A stretch of 64,000 nucleotides of DNA from Eriocheir sinensis (GCF_024679095.1 NC_066517.1:2396199-2460198), one strand, 5' to 3'. Shown: positions 1-54,820, counted from the first letter of the stretch. A program made the numbers and translations. The notes: generated by a model not told the origin, from the sequence alone.

Positions 1-80
1 GCATGAGGACAAGGACAGAAGAGAGAGAGAGAGAGAAAAGAAGGATCTTGGTGACGCCTTGACCAGACCGTAGGGCGTTC

Positions 81-135
<55 letters not shown>

Positions 136-1441
136 AGAAAACCCATAAACACACACATTGAAAGAATAAAATAAATAAAAAATATGAAAAGAAAGAGAGA
201 ATTACAAATAAATTAAACAAAAACAAAACAAGAAAAAAAATCAAATGGGAAGGAAAAAAATATAAACAAAAAAAAGTGAGAGAGAGGGAAGAAAAGTATG
301 GAAAAGAAACAGTTTAAAGAAAATATTATATACTTCTGAAGAGAAAAAAAAATGAAGGTAGAACAAGAAAAACAAAGAAAATGGAAAAATAAAGAAAAAA
401 GAAAAAAGTTAATAGATACTTTTTTTCCCTTTGCGTTTTGAAAGGTTGTTACGAAGGAAGGAAAGTAAAGAAACAAGAAAAATAAGGAAACAAAGAAAAT
501 AAGTAAGAACAAAAAAAAATATAGAGAATGAAACAAAAGAAATAAAAAGAAAGAAAAATTAATGTTTTTTTCCTTAGCGTTTTGAAAGGTTGTTATGAAG
601 GAAGGAACGTAAAGAAACAAGAAAAATAAAGAAACAAAGAAAATAAGTAAGAACAAAAAAAATATAGAGAATGAAACAAAAGAAATAAAAAGAAAGAAAA
701 ATTAATGTTTTTTTCCTAGCGTTTCGAAAGGTTGTTATGAAGGAAGGAACGTAAAGAAACAAGAAAAATAAAGAAACAAAGAAAATAAGTAAGAACGAAG
801 AACTGGGAGAAGGTGAAATAAAGAAACAGAAGAAAAAAAGGACAAAAATAAGGTAAATGAGAAAGGAAAAGAAACAAGGAAACAAAAATAACAGCAAAGA
901 AACAGAAAAAGAGGAAGAGGAATAGAAGAGAAGAGATAAAAGAAAAAAAGAGAAAAACAAGAAATAAAAGTAACATCAAAGAAACAAAGGAGTGATAAAA
1001 AGAGGAGGAAGACAAGACAAGACAAGAAGACAAGAAATAAAAGAAAAAGGAAAAAAAAAACAGGTGGAAAGATTAAAGAAGAGGAAGATAAAAAGGGATT
1101 AATAAAGAAGAAGGAAGAAAGAAAGAAAAAAGAAAGACAAAGAAAGAAAGAAAAAAAGAAGTAACATTAAGAAGAAAACAAAAATTGAGATACAGAACAA
1201 AATAAACAAAAAAATAGAAAAGAATAGAAAACAACAACAACAACATAAAAAAGAAAACAAGATTGAGGAAAAACAAACAAACAAACAAACTTACATTTAC
1301 ACCAGAAGAGAGAGAAAAAAAAGAAAAAAAGGAGGAATTAAAAGAGGAAAAGGGAAAGAAAAGGAAGAAAGGAAGGAAGGAAAAGGAGAATGAAATAAAA
1401 AAAGAAGCAGAACACAAAATCCTTCCTCCCTGACACACCTC
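1..1441. repeat. Purine-rich low-complexity DNA with GA microsatellite and 142-145-bp tandem units
   Basis: The + strand is almost entirely A and G. (GA)n runs at about 82-132. From about 431 to 800 a 142-145-bp unit is repeated about two and a half times; each begins with GCGTTTTGAAAGGTTGTTA or a close variant (431, 576, 718). Open frames here encode only Phe/Ser/Leu- or Lys/Arg-type low complexity. No gene seen. Confidence 0.85.
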
Positions 1442-1498
1442 CACCGCACCTCCACTCACCTCCACTCACCTCCACTTTACCTCCAATTTACCTCCACC

Positions 1499-42574
<41,076 letters not shown>

Positions 42575-43911
42575 CCGCCGGGCCGGAGGTTGTTGGCCGA
42601 CTCGTTGTTAAAGGTCATATTTATATATACATAAATATATAAATCATTATAAATATATACATATATACATAAAAGTATATTTATGCATTGGTTGGGAAGG
42701 CTAGTGTTGATAAGATGCCAGATTTGACAGTATAAACGTTGCCAATAATGAACACTGTTGTACATAGACCACCTGTTAATTTTGTAGCAGTAGTTCCCTC
42801 ACACATTGTTATGAAGGGAAGAAAATTATTTATTGGGATAAAATTCCTAGCAAAGTAGGCATTCCATTCCTGATATAATTACTTCTCATAGAAGTAGTCA
42901 CACTGAGAGAGCCCTTCAGACTTGATTCATTATTCACATAGAGTACTATCAAAAGAGTTTCTGCCTTATGCTACATCTGTAAGTACCACCTTACAGTCCT
43001 CATTGCACACTGTGTTGTTTTGCTGCCTCTGAGGCGCTGAGCCATAGAGTGGTCACAGAGTCTGCTTGCCTTGCCTGCCCTGCCTGAACTGACGGACAGC
43101 CAGAGTGACAGTGTGCCGCCCGGGGACTGTAGGAGAGGTCAAGGTGGACAGGAAACCACGTGGAGAGAGGAAATTTTAGCCTTTGCTGGGACAGGATGGG
43201 GCACACTTGACAGAAGAGGGAGAAGTGGACAACACTTGCTATGCAGTGGACTGATAATGGCTGATGATGCTTGAACTGAGAGATGGAAGGACAGGACACA
43301 AAGTAGTAAGTTTTAAGTCTGTGTGGCCATTTTGAGGCTTGTGGAGAGGCAGGCAAGGCAGCAGACATCCTTCTTTCACTCTGTGACATGTTTGATTTAA
43401 CTGTTGTTTACTCTACTCTTATAATAGACATTCCCTTTCCTGTATGTAGAGAGTAAGATAATCTCACGTTGATTGAACCTCAAATGTAGGATGTTCAATG
43501 GAGCACAGTTCATCCTTCTTTTCAATTGCTCACCATATAATTTTTCCTCCCCTCACACACATGCATTTTGCTCGCCCTCAGCTGCACCTCATAGAGTTGT
43601 TTTCCTCCCTCCCTCCCTCACATGCATCAGCTGAGCCTTGATTGCAGAAGGCTCAGCTCATCACCTCTCATCCTCATTCTGACTGCACATCACATAACTG
43701 TTTCCTCCCCCACACACATGCACCCATCCTGCTTACCCCCAACAGTGTGTACCTCTCACATTACTTGTCTCGGTTGTCCATTGCATTGTTTTTCCTCACC
43801 TCACTCACACATGCGCATGTCTTGCCTACCATGAATCACACACACCCTTATCTTCCTTTTCCCAAGTGCTCATGTTATTGTTTTTTGTTTACACACGCAA
43901 ACACAAACATA

Positions 43912-43943
<32 letters not shown>
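42575..43943. other. OSBPL8 3' UTR / intergenic
   Basis: After the stop, AT-rich sequence with ATAAATATATAAATC runs (42625-42680) probably belongs to the 3' UTR; its end cannot be fixed. No other gene. (AC)n at 43915-43943. Confidence 0.6.
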
Positions 43944-43947
<4 letters not shown>

Positions 43948-44087
43948 GTGAACTAAGTGACTAAGTGAAGAAATAGTATTGGTGAAGAGTGTGCAAAGCT
44001 TCAAGGAAAAGTTGGATAATTGTAGATACGGAGACAGGACCACACGAGCGTAAGCCTAGGCCCTGTAAAATTACAACTAGGTAAATA

Positions 44088-44091
<4 letters not shown>
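43944..44091 (+). mobile_element. LINE 3' end fragment between AC repeats
   Basis: Reads VKSVQSFKEKLDNCRYGDRT TRA then stop and AGGCCCTGTAAAATTACAAC TAGGTAAATACTC directly followed by (AC)n. Same family as 44133-45005. Confidence 0.8.

Positions 44092-44132
<41 letters not shown>
44092..44132. repeat. (AC)n between two LINE copies
   Basis: About 41 bp of pure AC. Confidence 0.95.
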
Positions 44133-44136
<4 letters not shown>

Positions 44137-45004
44137 ATATGAGGCTGTTTGCAGATGATGCGAAACTGCTGAGACATATGAGAAACAATAAAGACTGTGA
44201 AATTCTGCAAGAGGATCTGAATAAGATTTGGGACTGGAGTGTGAAATGGAAGATGGAATTCAATGTGAAGAAATGTCATGTAATGGAAATGGGAAAGAGT
44301 GAAGGGAGACCAAAATGGACATATAAAATGGGAGATGGAGAAATATTAAAAAAAGTTAAAGAAGAGAGAGATCTGGGAGTGACAATACAGGATAATCAGC
44401 AGCCTGAGTCATGTTAATAGGATATTCGGTGATACGTATAGAATGGTAAGAAATATGAGATTATCATTTCACTACATGGATAAGGATATGATGAAAAAGA
44501 TAATAACCACCATGATTAGACCAAAATTGGAATATGCGGAAACTGTGTGGTCTCCCCATAAGAAGAAACACATAAAAAACTAGAAAGAATACAAAGGATG
44601 GCAATGAAAATTGTTCCAGAACTGGAGGGATTGTCATATGAAGAAAGGTTAAAGGAAATGGATCTACCAATACTGGAACAAAGAAGAGAAAGGGGAGACC
44701 TAATACAAATATATAAATTATTGATCAAAATGGAAGAAGTAGACAATGAGGAGTTACTACTAAGAGAAGGAAGAAACGTCAGAAACACACGAGGACACAG
44801 TAAAAAATTGAGGAAAGGAAGATGCTTGAGAGACATAAAGAAATACAGCTCCCTGCAAAGAAACATGGAGGTTTGGAACAGACTGAGTGAGGGAGTAGTA
44901 TTGGCAAAGAGTGTGCACAACTTTAAGGAAAAACTGGACAAATACAGATATGGAGACGGGACCACACGAGCGTAAGCCCAGGCCCTGTAAATCTACAACT
45001 AGGT

Positions 45005-45005
<1 letters not shown>
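44133..45005 (+). mobile_element. LINE (CR1-like), 5'-truncated, bounded by AC repeats
   Basis: Begins inside RT: LFADDAKLLRHMRNNKD (intact ADD box), WSVKWKMEFNVKKCHVMEMG, ERDLGVTIQDN, then after a shift near 44405 a TMIRPKLEYAETVWSPH-type segment, GLSYEERLKEMDLPILEQRR, ERGDLIQIYKLL and WNRLSEGVVLAKSVHNFKEK to the stop at 44973. The 3' tail AGGCCCTGTAAATCTACAAC TAGGTAA runs directly into (AC)n. Confidence 0.88.

Positions 45006-45075
<70 letters not shown>
45006..45075. repeat. (AC)n microsatellite at LINE 3' end
   Basis: About 70 bp of AC. Confidence 0.95.
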
Positions 45076-45083
<8 letters not shown>

Positions 45084-45689
45084 ATGAACTGCAACTGTAG
45101 GATATTCACGCATCTTGCTTACTCCAAATGCACCTCTTGTCTTCTATATTTTAATTTCTCTGTAATATTTTTCTCCTCACACTCATATACACAAACACAC
45201 ACACATGCACACATACACACATCTTGCTCACCCCTCACCCACCACCTGCCTGTCACCATCACCACCATCATCATCATCAGCATCATCACTGTCACCTCCC
45301 AGTAGCTAGCGTGTACCTCAGACCAAGTAGTGAGTCACCGAGTAGGTTCCGCCTTTAACACACACAGGTAGTCTTTATCTACTACTACTACTAGGTTTGT
45401 ATTCTTTATATAACATGTAAGGTATTAAGCTAAGGCCGTTTTTGGAAGGTTCTTGAATCCCGTGAGGCCTGAGTTTAGGTCTGAACTTGTGTGTGTGTGT
45501 GTGTTGTGTGTGAAGTGTTTGAAGATTTTGTGCTTTTGTTGATGATTTTATGATGCATTTTGTCTTTTTTCTGCAGTTTTTTGGTGTAAATTGTGGACCA
45601 GAACGTAGGGTAAAGTTTGCCATTTTGAGAAGAGGTGTTTTGTTGTTGTTAGATAAGGTTATGAGGTGGACATGAGAGCAGATACTAAT

Positions 45690-46040
45690 TGAGTAAGGTT
45701 TTCTGGATGAAAGCAAGACCAGGAGTTATTTGATAAGGTGATGAGGGTGAACATGAGAGGGAGTACAAGTCGAGTAAGGTTTTATGGATGAAAGCAAGAC
45801 CAGGAGTTATTTGATAAGGTGATGAGGGTGAACATGAGAGGGAGTACAAGTCGAGTAAGGTTTTATGGATGAAAGCAAGACCAGGAGTTATTTGATAAGG
45901 TGATGAGGGTGAACATGAGAGGGAGTACAAGTCGAGTAAGGTTTTATGGATGAAAGCAAGACCAGGAGTTATTTGATAAGGTGATGAGGGTGAACATGAG
46001 AGGGAGTACAAGTCGAGTAAGGTTTTATGGATGAACGCAA
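45690..46040. repeat. 81-bp minisatellite
   Basis: Four nearly identical 81-bp units: AAGACCAGGAGTTATTTGAT, AAGGTGATGAGGGTGAACAT, GAGAGGGAGTACAAGTCGAG, TAAGGTTTTATGGATGAAAGC. Being a multiple of 3, it gives a repeating reverse frame that is not a gene. Confidence 0.92.
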
Positions 46041-46289
46041 GAGGAGTTAGTTTTGCATGGACAAGAAACCCTCCATTTAATGAACTAGATGGGAAAACGT
46101 CAAGTTGTTATATCCGAAAGTACATTACATCTAAAGGCATGAATAGGTGCTAGGTACTTTATAACTTTTCTCATGAGCATCAGGTATTTAAAATCTCTGG
46201 CCTTGGACATCATTAGAGCACGGAGAGCAATTGTAGAGGCTAGGGATGGTGTGTAAAGCCATACTGTAATACAAAAAGAGGGTTGATGT

Positions 46290-46690
46290 AAGGAAATGCA
46301 TGGAAGACCTCAGCAATTTATTCAGTTTATTGATGCTGCATTTAGGATATCGCTGGAGTGATTTTGTGTCAAACCGACCACTATTTCGTGAGACTGATTC
46401 AACATGTATAACCTGCATAGTCCGTCAATGCCAACTCCGGCTACATGGGCAGGTAACACGCTACCCAGAAGTTGACTCTGCTCATTGGGTTGTTCCTGTA
46501 AGAGACAAGAGACAATCCTGAGTGAAGGGGGCTAAGGGTATGCCCACAGAGTTCATGGCTTGAGCAAGTTGATAGATCCTACCAGGAGGTACTTAAGAGG
46601 AGACTCGCCCAGAGGAACCCCCTGAGTTTGGCGTTGTAGGGTGGGTGAGGCGTCACACTCCCCGGTGTATGCCCAGTTGATTGTTTGATG
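46290..46690 (+). mobile_element. LINE 3' coding fragment
   Basis: RWSDFVSNRPLFRETDSTCI and RQCQLRLHGQVTRYPEVDSA HWVVPVRD resemble the C-terminal RQ(R)QLRLYGHVARFP...DPAHRVVSVRD region of non-LTR retrotransposons; then stops, with ASHSPVYAQL-like remnants to 46680. Confidence 0.75.
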
Positions 46691-47029
46691 CTGTCTCGTG
46701 TCTCAGTGTGTGGCCCGCAGCACGCCATTGTTTTAGTTTGGTGGCGCTGTGCATCCCTAACATTATCAGACATTTAGTTCCCCATGCTTCAAAATGTTTG
46801 TTGTGGATCAATATATTGGTTTTTATTAAACTGAGGGTTGACTGTTGGCAAGGTAAGATTTTAAGTGTGTATGGAGAGCTGTAATAAGTAGGATAAGGTT
46901 TTATGAATGAGCACAAGAGGGGAAGTTCATTTTCCATATGAACCATGAATTATACTTTCAGAAGAGGTACGCGGACACTGGTAAGAAGTAAGGCTAAAGT
47001 TTTTTGGAAAATTAGGCGTGGAGGACACT

Positions 47030-47250
47030 GAGGCCTTTTTTCTGAAGTGAAGGAAGCAGTTCACGGGCAAAAAAACAAAACAAGTCGTATAAAAATAAAT
47101 TGAACTAAGCAAACTGAAGAGAGACTAGTTTTGGATGGAAATGTGTCTTGATATTCCCCTCTTGAAAGAGTTCATGTTGTAGTCAGGAGGAAATACAGAC
47201 GAAGGAGGGCTGTTCCAGAGTTTACCAGCGAAAGGGAATCAAGGGAATCA
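47030..47250 (-). mobile_element. LINE family A, 3' fragment
   Basis: Reverse of the family A 3' end: CTCTGGAACAGCCCTCCTTC, GTATTTCCTCCTGACTACAA, CAAGAGGGGAATATCAAGAC and TTGCCCGTGAACTGCTTCCT. Confidence 0.75.
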
Positions 47251-47988
47251 ATTGGTTTCCTAAGGAGAGATAAGATTGCTACTGTGGCATGTCCAGCAGT
47301 GTGGAGTGAAGACAGATGGGTGGACTCATAACACCCTTGCCTCCATTACTCAGCCCTCCTTTGGTATTGCATCCAGGGGAGGAGACACGCTTCTGTATGA
47401 GGCGTCCAGACCCAAAGGGGCATCCACGCCATTTGTACGTTTTTGAGTTACAGGTAGTGTCATATTTTAAACTCGGTCTTTGCACTATTGTAAAGCTTTT
47501 TATATCCCCTGTGAAAAAAATCTCTGTGAGAATGTTGTTATGGAGTGATGTTGAGTGATTCTGCAAAACCTGTTGACTGACACCAGGTTGTAAGGCTTGA
47601 GCAGGTGAAAGGAAGAGAGGAAAGGAGGGAGGGAGGGAGTAATGAAATTGGTCATGACAAAGTGATAAAGGAAAGGTGTTCAGTTGGCAGCCAATGATTG
47701 GTGACTTGATTTATGACAGACTGAGTGAGGGAAGGAGTTGGTGAGGTGACTGTCCATTGATTCACAGTCATAGTGATTATTCATTGTTGCTTTGTCAATA
47801 TCTTTATAGTGTGTGTGTGTGTGTGTGTATTGTGTTGTGTTTTGTGGTGACTCTATTTGTTGCTGTGTAATGAGTTGAGTTGTTTGTTTTCTGTCTTCTT
47901 TGATTGATGGTTAATTTCATTTTCTTGAGGAATTTTTTTAATTACATTCTTTTCCATTATTGGCTGTTACTGGAAAGGTTGGTTACTG

Positions 47989-47990
<2 letters not shown>
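47251..47990. other. Intergenic, no recognised feature
   Basis: Ordinary sequence with short GT runs (47808-47828). No gene. Confidence 0.5.

Positions 47991-48054
<64 letters not shown>
47990..48054. repeat. (GT)n microsatellite
   Basis: About 65 bp of GT. Confidence 0.96.
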
Positions 48055-48055
<1 letters not shown>

Positions 48056-48138
48056 GTTTTGTACTGTTGCTGTGTTAAAATATTGTGACTGAAACCACAT
48101 GATCTGATGTACAAAAAAGAAAAAAAGTTGATTAAAAC

Positions 48139-49146
<1,008 letters not shown>

Positions 49147-49336
49147 CAGTAAAAGTCTGTTAATTCACACTTTTTTTCAATAGTTTCCTGCATTCTAAAT
49201 TCCACACGGCCGTTTATTTGAAACTTCTCAACTTCCAGAGATCGGACTTATGAGAGACTATGATTTCCCAGTTGCATGAATCTGAACAAGATGGATTTTC
49301 TGACCAATGGAATTCAGATTAACGGACTTTTATACC
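49147..49336. mobile_element. ~190-bp MITE (family 2, copy 1)
   Basis: Left CAGTAAAAGTCTGTTAAT; right, in reverse, GGTATAAAAGTCCGTTAATC. The second copy at 52779-52966 shares GGAATTCAGA(T/C)TAA near the right end. Size and CAGT start resemble Tc1/mariner-type MITEs. Confidence 0.6.
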
Positions 49337-49489
49337 GCAGTTATGCATACCTGTAGACATGTGAGGTACTGAGTGACTAAGGGAAGGCAAGACGAATAAG
49401 CCCCTCCCTTATTTTCTATTTCACAGCACGCGCATAAGACAAAAGCAAATTATAGAGCGCTACACTTACATGCATCGCTACTCGGATCT

Positions 49490-50235
49490 CAAAGGGTAAA
49501 GCTATCAAAAGGACTCCTGTACCACCTCCCTCCCTCCCTCCCTTCTCCTCCTCTTCACCCTTCACCATAAGATTGTTTTGTTTAGTGTTCGTGCAATGTT
49601 GTGTTGGCTTCCACATATCAAATACTGTATTCTTGGCCTGTACAGTAAACCAAACATACAGGGTTGTAGCAGGGAAGAAGAGGAGGAGGTGATGTGCAGC
49701 TAGGAAGAGGAGGGAGAAGGAAGAATATGGAAAAAAGGGAAGGAAGGATAAGAAAAAGGGAGGATATGAAAAGAAAAAAAGGAAGGAAAGATAGAAAGGA
49801 GAAGAGTAAGAGGAGGAGGAGGAGGATAGATGAAGAAAGGAAGGTGAAGTAGAATATGGAAAGAAAGGAGGGAAGGAAGGAATAATGAATAGCCTCTTGG
49901 TGCTGGGAGAGAGAAAGGAGACTGGAAGAGAAAGAATAGGAGGAGGAGGAGGAGAAAGATGAATGGAGAAAGGAAGGAGAAGTAGGATATGGAAAGAAGG
50001 AAAAAGGAAAAAAAGAAAGGATGGAAGGAGGGATAATAGTGAATAACCTCTTGGTGCTGGGAGAGAGAAAGGAAAGAGGAAAGTTGACGAGAATGAAGAG
50101 AAGGAAGATGAATGGAGAAAGGAAGGAGATTTAGGAAAAAGGGAATAAAGGAAGGAGGGAAGGAAGTATATGAATAGCCTCTTGGTGCTGGGAGAGAGAA
50201 AACAGAGGAAGAGAGTGGGAGAGAAGGAAGAGGAA
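49490..50235. repeat. GGA/AGG-rich minisatellite, ~125-165-bp units
   Basis: Purine-rich on the + strand; ATGAATAGCCTCTTGGTGCT GGGAGAGAGAAA recurs near 49885, 50040 and 50172. Long reverse frames are Phe/Ser/Pro low complexity. Confidence 0.85.
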
Positions 50236-50454
50236 GGGGCATTTGGGGTGTAGGGCGTAGATAGTAGTTGTTGTTGTTGTGGTGGTGATGTAGGTTGTAA
50301 GGACAGAAGCAGCACCAGACTGTCTTTGATGCACCCAGAAACACAGCATTCACTAGGGCAGGAATTCTGAATGACACGGGTGATGTTTGCATATGTATCC
50401 GTAGGCACCATTCCAGCTTACTGTATAGACTAGTGTAAGAGTTGCTGACAGGTA

Positions 50455-50530
50455 AAGTTCGGAGCATATTTACGCTATAGCTGTGCGTGGCCTCAGTGCT
50501 CATCTCGGTGTCATTATCCCTTGAGTCTGT
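50455..50530 (-). mobile_element. SINE type A, 3' fragment
   Basis: GCTATAGCTGTGCGTGGCCT CAGTGCTCATCTC matches the 3' end of the type A SINEs at 41570 and 63425. Confidence 0.65.
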
Positions 50531-50810
50531 AAAAGTTGATCTCACACGACTAGAGAATAAGCTCAGCACTGAAGAAAAATGGTATCCGTATTAAAAGCAA
50601 ACCCTGATCTTGACCACATAAGAAAAATAAGATCACAAAGACATTTACACGAGTATTATGGTAGTACACATATCAGGGGTGAAAGGGGGGAAGGGAAAAA
50701 ACTGAGCCGAGGCATAGAAGTGAAACCTTTTGTCAAAATAATGAATGTTTATCCATTTATATTTTGATGGTTGATTTTCGTACCCCCCCCCCGTTCAACT
50801 TTCCTGAGCA

Positions 50811-51007
50811 CGGTGGACCCTCTGTTTAACGTGACTAAGTACCAAAGAAATCTGAGCAAAATGGAGATGTTATTACAATGAGATTTACTGATTTTGGAGT
50901 GGTGGGACTTTTTTTTTTTTTTTGTGTGTGTGTGTGTGTAGTATCAGCCCAAGGACCCATGATAAAGAAATTCTTCATAAAAAATATTCTCAATGGAGGG
51001 TCTACTG
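50811..51007. mobile_element. Pogo/Tigger-like MITE
   Basis: Left CGGTGGACCCTCTGTTTAAC; right GAGGGTCTACTG followed by TA. CAGTNGACCCTC is the characteristic end of pogo/Tigger-type mariners. About 200 bp, no transposase. Confidence 0.6.
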
Positions 51008-51009
51008 TA

Positions 51010-51984
51010 CTGTCATTTTTATTTTTAGTTCAGATTGGTTTCATTTACACTCTGATATCTTGTCTCCCACTCAATCAACTGCTCTTCTGTTATCATAAAT
51101 GTATTCTACTAACCTTCAAACCTCCCAGAAATCAATAGGAAAGAGTGTAGAGATAAAAAACTGCAAAAATAGCTATACTTATATGGCAACAGATGAGCAG
51201 TTGGTTATGTAGGGGAACAAGATATTGCCATGTTAATATTACCTATCTATTTTTTTTTTTTATATGGATACTAATGGGGCTGGTTCTATGTAGAGAGGGC
51301 AGCACTGTGCACACTTATCTCTGTGTCTAAAGCTAGTGACTTACTGACTGGGGGATCAACGAGCAGTGCTTCCCTCTCCTGGCAGGCAGCTTTGAGCATC
51401 CCAGAGTGTCAAGGTGCGGATGTACTCATGAACATACCCTAAGATCAAAATTACTGCCCTATTAGATGTTTTATACAGTGGATGTACTACTACTACAAAT
51501 AATAATAATAATGATAACTTGTAAACACCAGTTGTTGTAATAATAAGATGCATCAGTTTGTGTATTCCAGTTGTTTGATGACGAGCAACATAAATGAGAA
51601 ACTGACTTTCTTCTAGAACACTATTTCAGTTATACTGCAACATAAGTTTCTATCAGCCTTTCCTTCCTTTACATGTTTTGACACAGTGTGTAATCAGTAA
51701 GTGCCAATACAAAAACAAAATGTTACCCATTGCAACAAGTTTCTTCTGGCAGTGCTCTGTTTTTGTGTTTCTTTCAAAATACTGATTCTAGCAAATATAT
51801 TCTTTTTGACAATTGCAACACAGGTTTATATTTATCAATGCTTTTCTTTTTACATAGTTTGGCAATTAGTACAGTATTGTCATTGCAGTGAGCTAAAATA
51901 GAGAATTTTTTGCATTGGCTGTTAGCAGGTCTCAGTGTAGTGCAGCTGATGTGCCTGATGGGCGAGCCTCCCATAACTCATTGT
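51010..51984. other. Intergenic, no recognised feature
   Basis: AT-rich; nothing recognised. Confidence 0.5.
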
Positions 51985-52145
51985 GCAAGTGGGGTACCTC
52001 ATTGGCTGACTGGTTAAGGAGTGGCTCTCCCATCTCGCTGGTCGCGGGTTCGATCCCCGGCGCCGGCAAAACCTTTCCTTGTTTGGATTAATCCCTCGTG
52101 TATTTTGTTACACTTGGTGGTCATATGGGAGTGAAGAAAAGGGTT
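51985..52145 (+). mobile_element. tRNA-derived SINE (type D)
   Basis: TGGCTGACTGGTTAAGGAGT GG is a box A and GCGGGTTCGATCCCCGGCGC a near-perfect box B, followed by a SINE-type body (ACCTTTCCTTGTTTGG). The 5' flank does not pair with CGCCGGC to form an acceptor stem, so it is not a tRNA gene. Confidence 0.75.
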
Positions 52146-52778
52146 AATTCAGGGGCATTATATCAGTCATGTACTGTTTATCACAATATGTGGAAACTTA
52201 GTATTGGTGAATATAACTAATGTTTGTTGAAATACTATTTTGTTTTATGTTAGCCATTGCTTCTCAACATAATTTGATACAGAAAACATTAATTTAGATC
52301 ACTGAGACATCAAATTGTATCAGACATTGCTTTTTAATATCACTGGGTAAAAAAAACTTTTTTAGCTCGCTGAAACATCAAAATATATCAGCCATTGCTT
52401 TCTAATGTAATTTGATACACACACATTATTGTACACATTATTTTAGCTCATTGAAACATCAAAACTATACCAGTCATAGCTTATTCTAATTGCTGAATGT
52501 TTTTTTGTCAAATTATACATTACACTTAGAAATACTAATGAAAGCATTATTGAGCTCATTGCAACACTGGGAATGTGATGGATGTCGAAGGCAGTGTGTG
52601 TAGAGTTGTCAGTATTGACCATCTCACAGGGAGGCAGTGCAGCTCTGGAGTAAGATCCCCATAGAAGTATTAGGGTGAGGTGGGCTCAGCACCACCTGGC
52701 TCACCCTTCCCAGTATAGGGTGTGTTGGTCAGTATGGACATGCCCGTTGACTTAGTATTCACATAAGGATAAAAACTA
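52146..52778. repeat. Intergenic with diverged ~75-bp tandem units
   Basis: From about 52240 to 52520, units with AGCTCACTGAAACATCAAA, TATCAGCCATTGCTTTCTAA and TTTGATACA. No gene. Confidence 0.6.
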
Positions 52779-52966
52779 CAGTAAAAGTTTGTGACTCTAA
52801 TTTTTACATACTTTATTACTTGCACTCTAGATTTTAATATTTCATGATTATAATTTCATTCCCTTAAGAATTTGGCCTTTTTTTTTTTACATAATATCCT
52901 GCCTCAGTTAAAGAGTGCAAGCCATTAAATGTTTGTATCAGTGGAATTCAGACTAAGGAGCTTTTC
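52779..52966. mobile_element. ~190-bp MITE (family 2, copy 2)
   Basis: Left CAGTAAAAGTTTGTGACTCT; right GTGGAATTCAGACTAAGGAG CTTTTC. Same ends and size as 49147-49336. Confidence 0.6.
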
Positions 52967-54789
52967 ACCCACTCAAGGAAATCATGAAATACCTTCAAAA
53001 TAAAGAATGAAAACCTTATTTTGACAGTCGTTGATGTTCATGCCTCCGCTCAATTTTACAGAATAATTTGTGTCCATATTTGCTGAGTGACTCAAGAGGT
53101 GTGGACAGATTGATGAGCAGAACCTACAGACTTTTAAGACAGACATACAACATTCCAGTTCTTCTCGTGTGGTGTGGAGAGCACGCCGGCAGCTCCAGGC
53201 AGAGTATTAGGGTTACAGCGTGGCTTGGGCCTGTCTGAGACCTGTGCCAACCAACTACTGTACATATTGTATTTGTCGTGGTGGCTTGTGAGGTTGGCCG
53301 AGGGGCTAAGTATTACTGAACCAAGTGCAATATGTCGCTGCCAGTGTCGAGTGTCGAGTGAGAGAGACTAGAGAATAAAGTTACCCCCATAAGGTGCATA
53401 GCAAGCCTCACTATTTATACCCGTCATGCTACCTTCCCTGCCGGAGAAGTAGTACTGTGCTGTATTTATTACTTATGATCTGTTACTGTAGTTGCTCTAG
53501 TAGTAGCGTACACGCGTTTTTCTGTGCCGTATAAAGTTCATCGTGACTGCAGGTTTGTTTTACTTTTAAGGCTGAGGTAAAAAAATATGTTCTTTGTTCT
53601 TCCTTGTGAAAATTTAAATCTATTTCTGTACAGAATTTGGTAAAGTATATAATACAAATGACTGACCATTGTGCAGTGTGTCATTACCTGGTGGGGGGGT
53701 GCTCAACAGGGGACTCTTAAGGTACATAAGTAGTAGGCACATGCCTTTTGATGACAATTTTAAATTACCCTTTATATATATGCAGTCAACTGTGTTAAAA
53801 TTAGTAGAAAATAACCAGTTACAATGTCTGGCTGTCTATCTGTTTTGCTAATCTATCTCCTCGAAAATAAAAATAAAATAAAAATGTAGGTAAGAAGTCA
53901 GTGCTAAATGGGTTATTTTATATCTTCATTTTTTTTTTTTTTTTTTTTTCCCCCCGAGGTAAATATTGACACTGAACAGAATGATATACATACAAGAATG
54001 AATAAAAAAAATACATATTTGAACATCTTGTGGAATACCTTTGCAATGCAAACATGCCCAGGTGGTTTTAGTCATCTGCTGGCTTAGTTTACCTTGTTAA
54101 CATGTTATTCTTGCTGAGAGAAGCTGTAAGTCATATGAGAATGTATCTGCTTCATTCAGAGGGCTCTGGCATTAAATGGATGCAAGTAGTAGTAATAAGC
54201 AGTCTGCTGAGCATCAGGAAAAGGTGGGCATTTTTTTCTGCCCAACTGCATATATATGGGGGTCTTGTCATGGAAGTTGGCAGGAAAAAGACGCATGGTG
54301 CATGCATGTCTGCGGATGGGCGTTTTGGGGGCTGTTTTTACTGAAAGGGTTGAATTTTGAGGCTTGTTATAATTAAAAATAAATAACATTCGCGGGGTTA
54401 TATAGAAGAGGACACGGACCTTCACGCGTAGCGAATTTCAGCGAATGTTTGGCGCGCCCCCCAAAAAGAAAACCTATCTTTAAACAGCAACTTTACACAA
54501 GCTAGATGATGAATTGCTTATGATACTTTATGCTGCTTTATCCATGTATACATTGTCCTTTTCTAAGGAACGGCCATCGTCCGCGGAGGGATCATGATCG
54601 AATGTTTGGAGTGGCGCCACAAAAAATCCTCTGGGGCCGCTTTTGTACAGTTTTGGGAAAATCCGCGGATTATTTGCTAATCCGTGAATAGCGAGCACGT
54701 GGGAACAGCTAGCTAGGTGTATTTGTTTTATATGCTGGTGTTCCCTACGCCTAGATTCGAATGACACATATCCCAAGTTTAGACCTTTA

Positions 54790-54820
<31 letters not shown>

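Noticed and set aside
45685..46011. Repeating 27-residue reverse frame
   Set aside because: An 81-bp minisatellite that happens to be a multiple of three.
49416..50569. 289- and 331-codon reverse frames
   Set aside because: Phe/Ser/Pro low complexity over a GGA-rich repeat.
51990..52070. Possible tRNA gene
   Set aside because: Boxes A and B are good, but the ends do not pair into an acceptor stem and a SINE body follows.
54390..54700. Possible inverted-repeat element with CCGCGGATTATTTGC-like end
   Set aside because: Left partner too weak to define ends or a target duplication.
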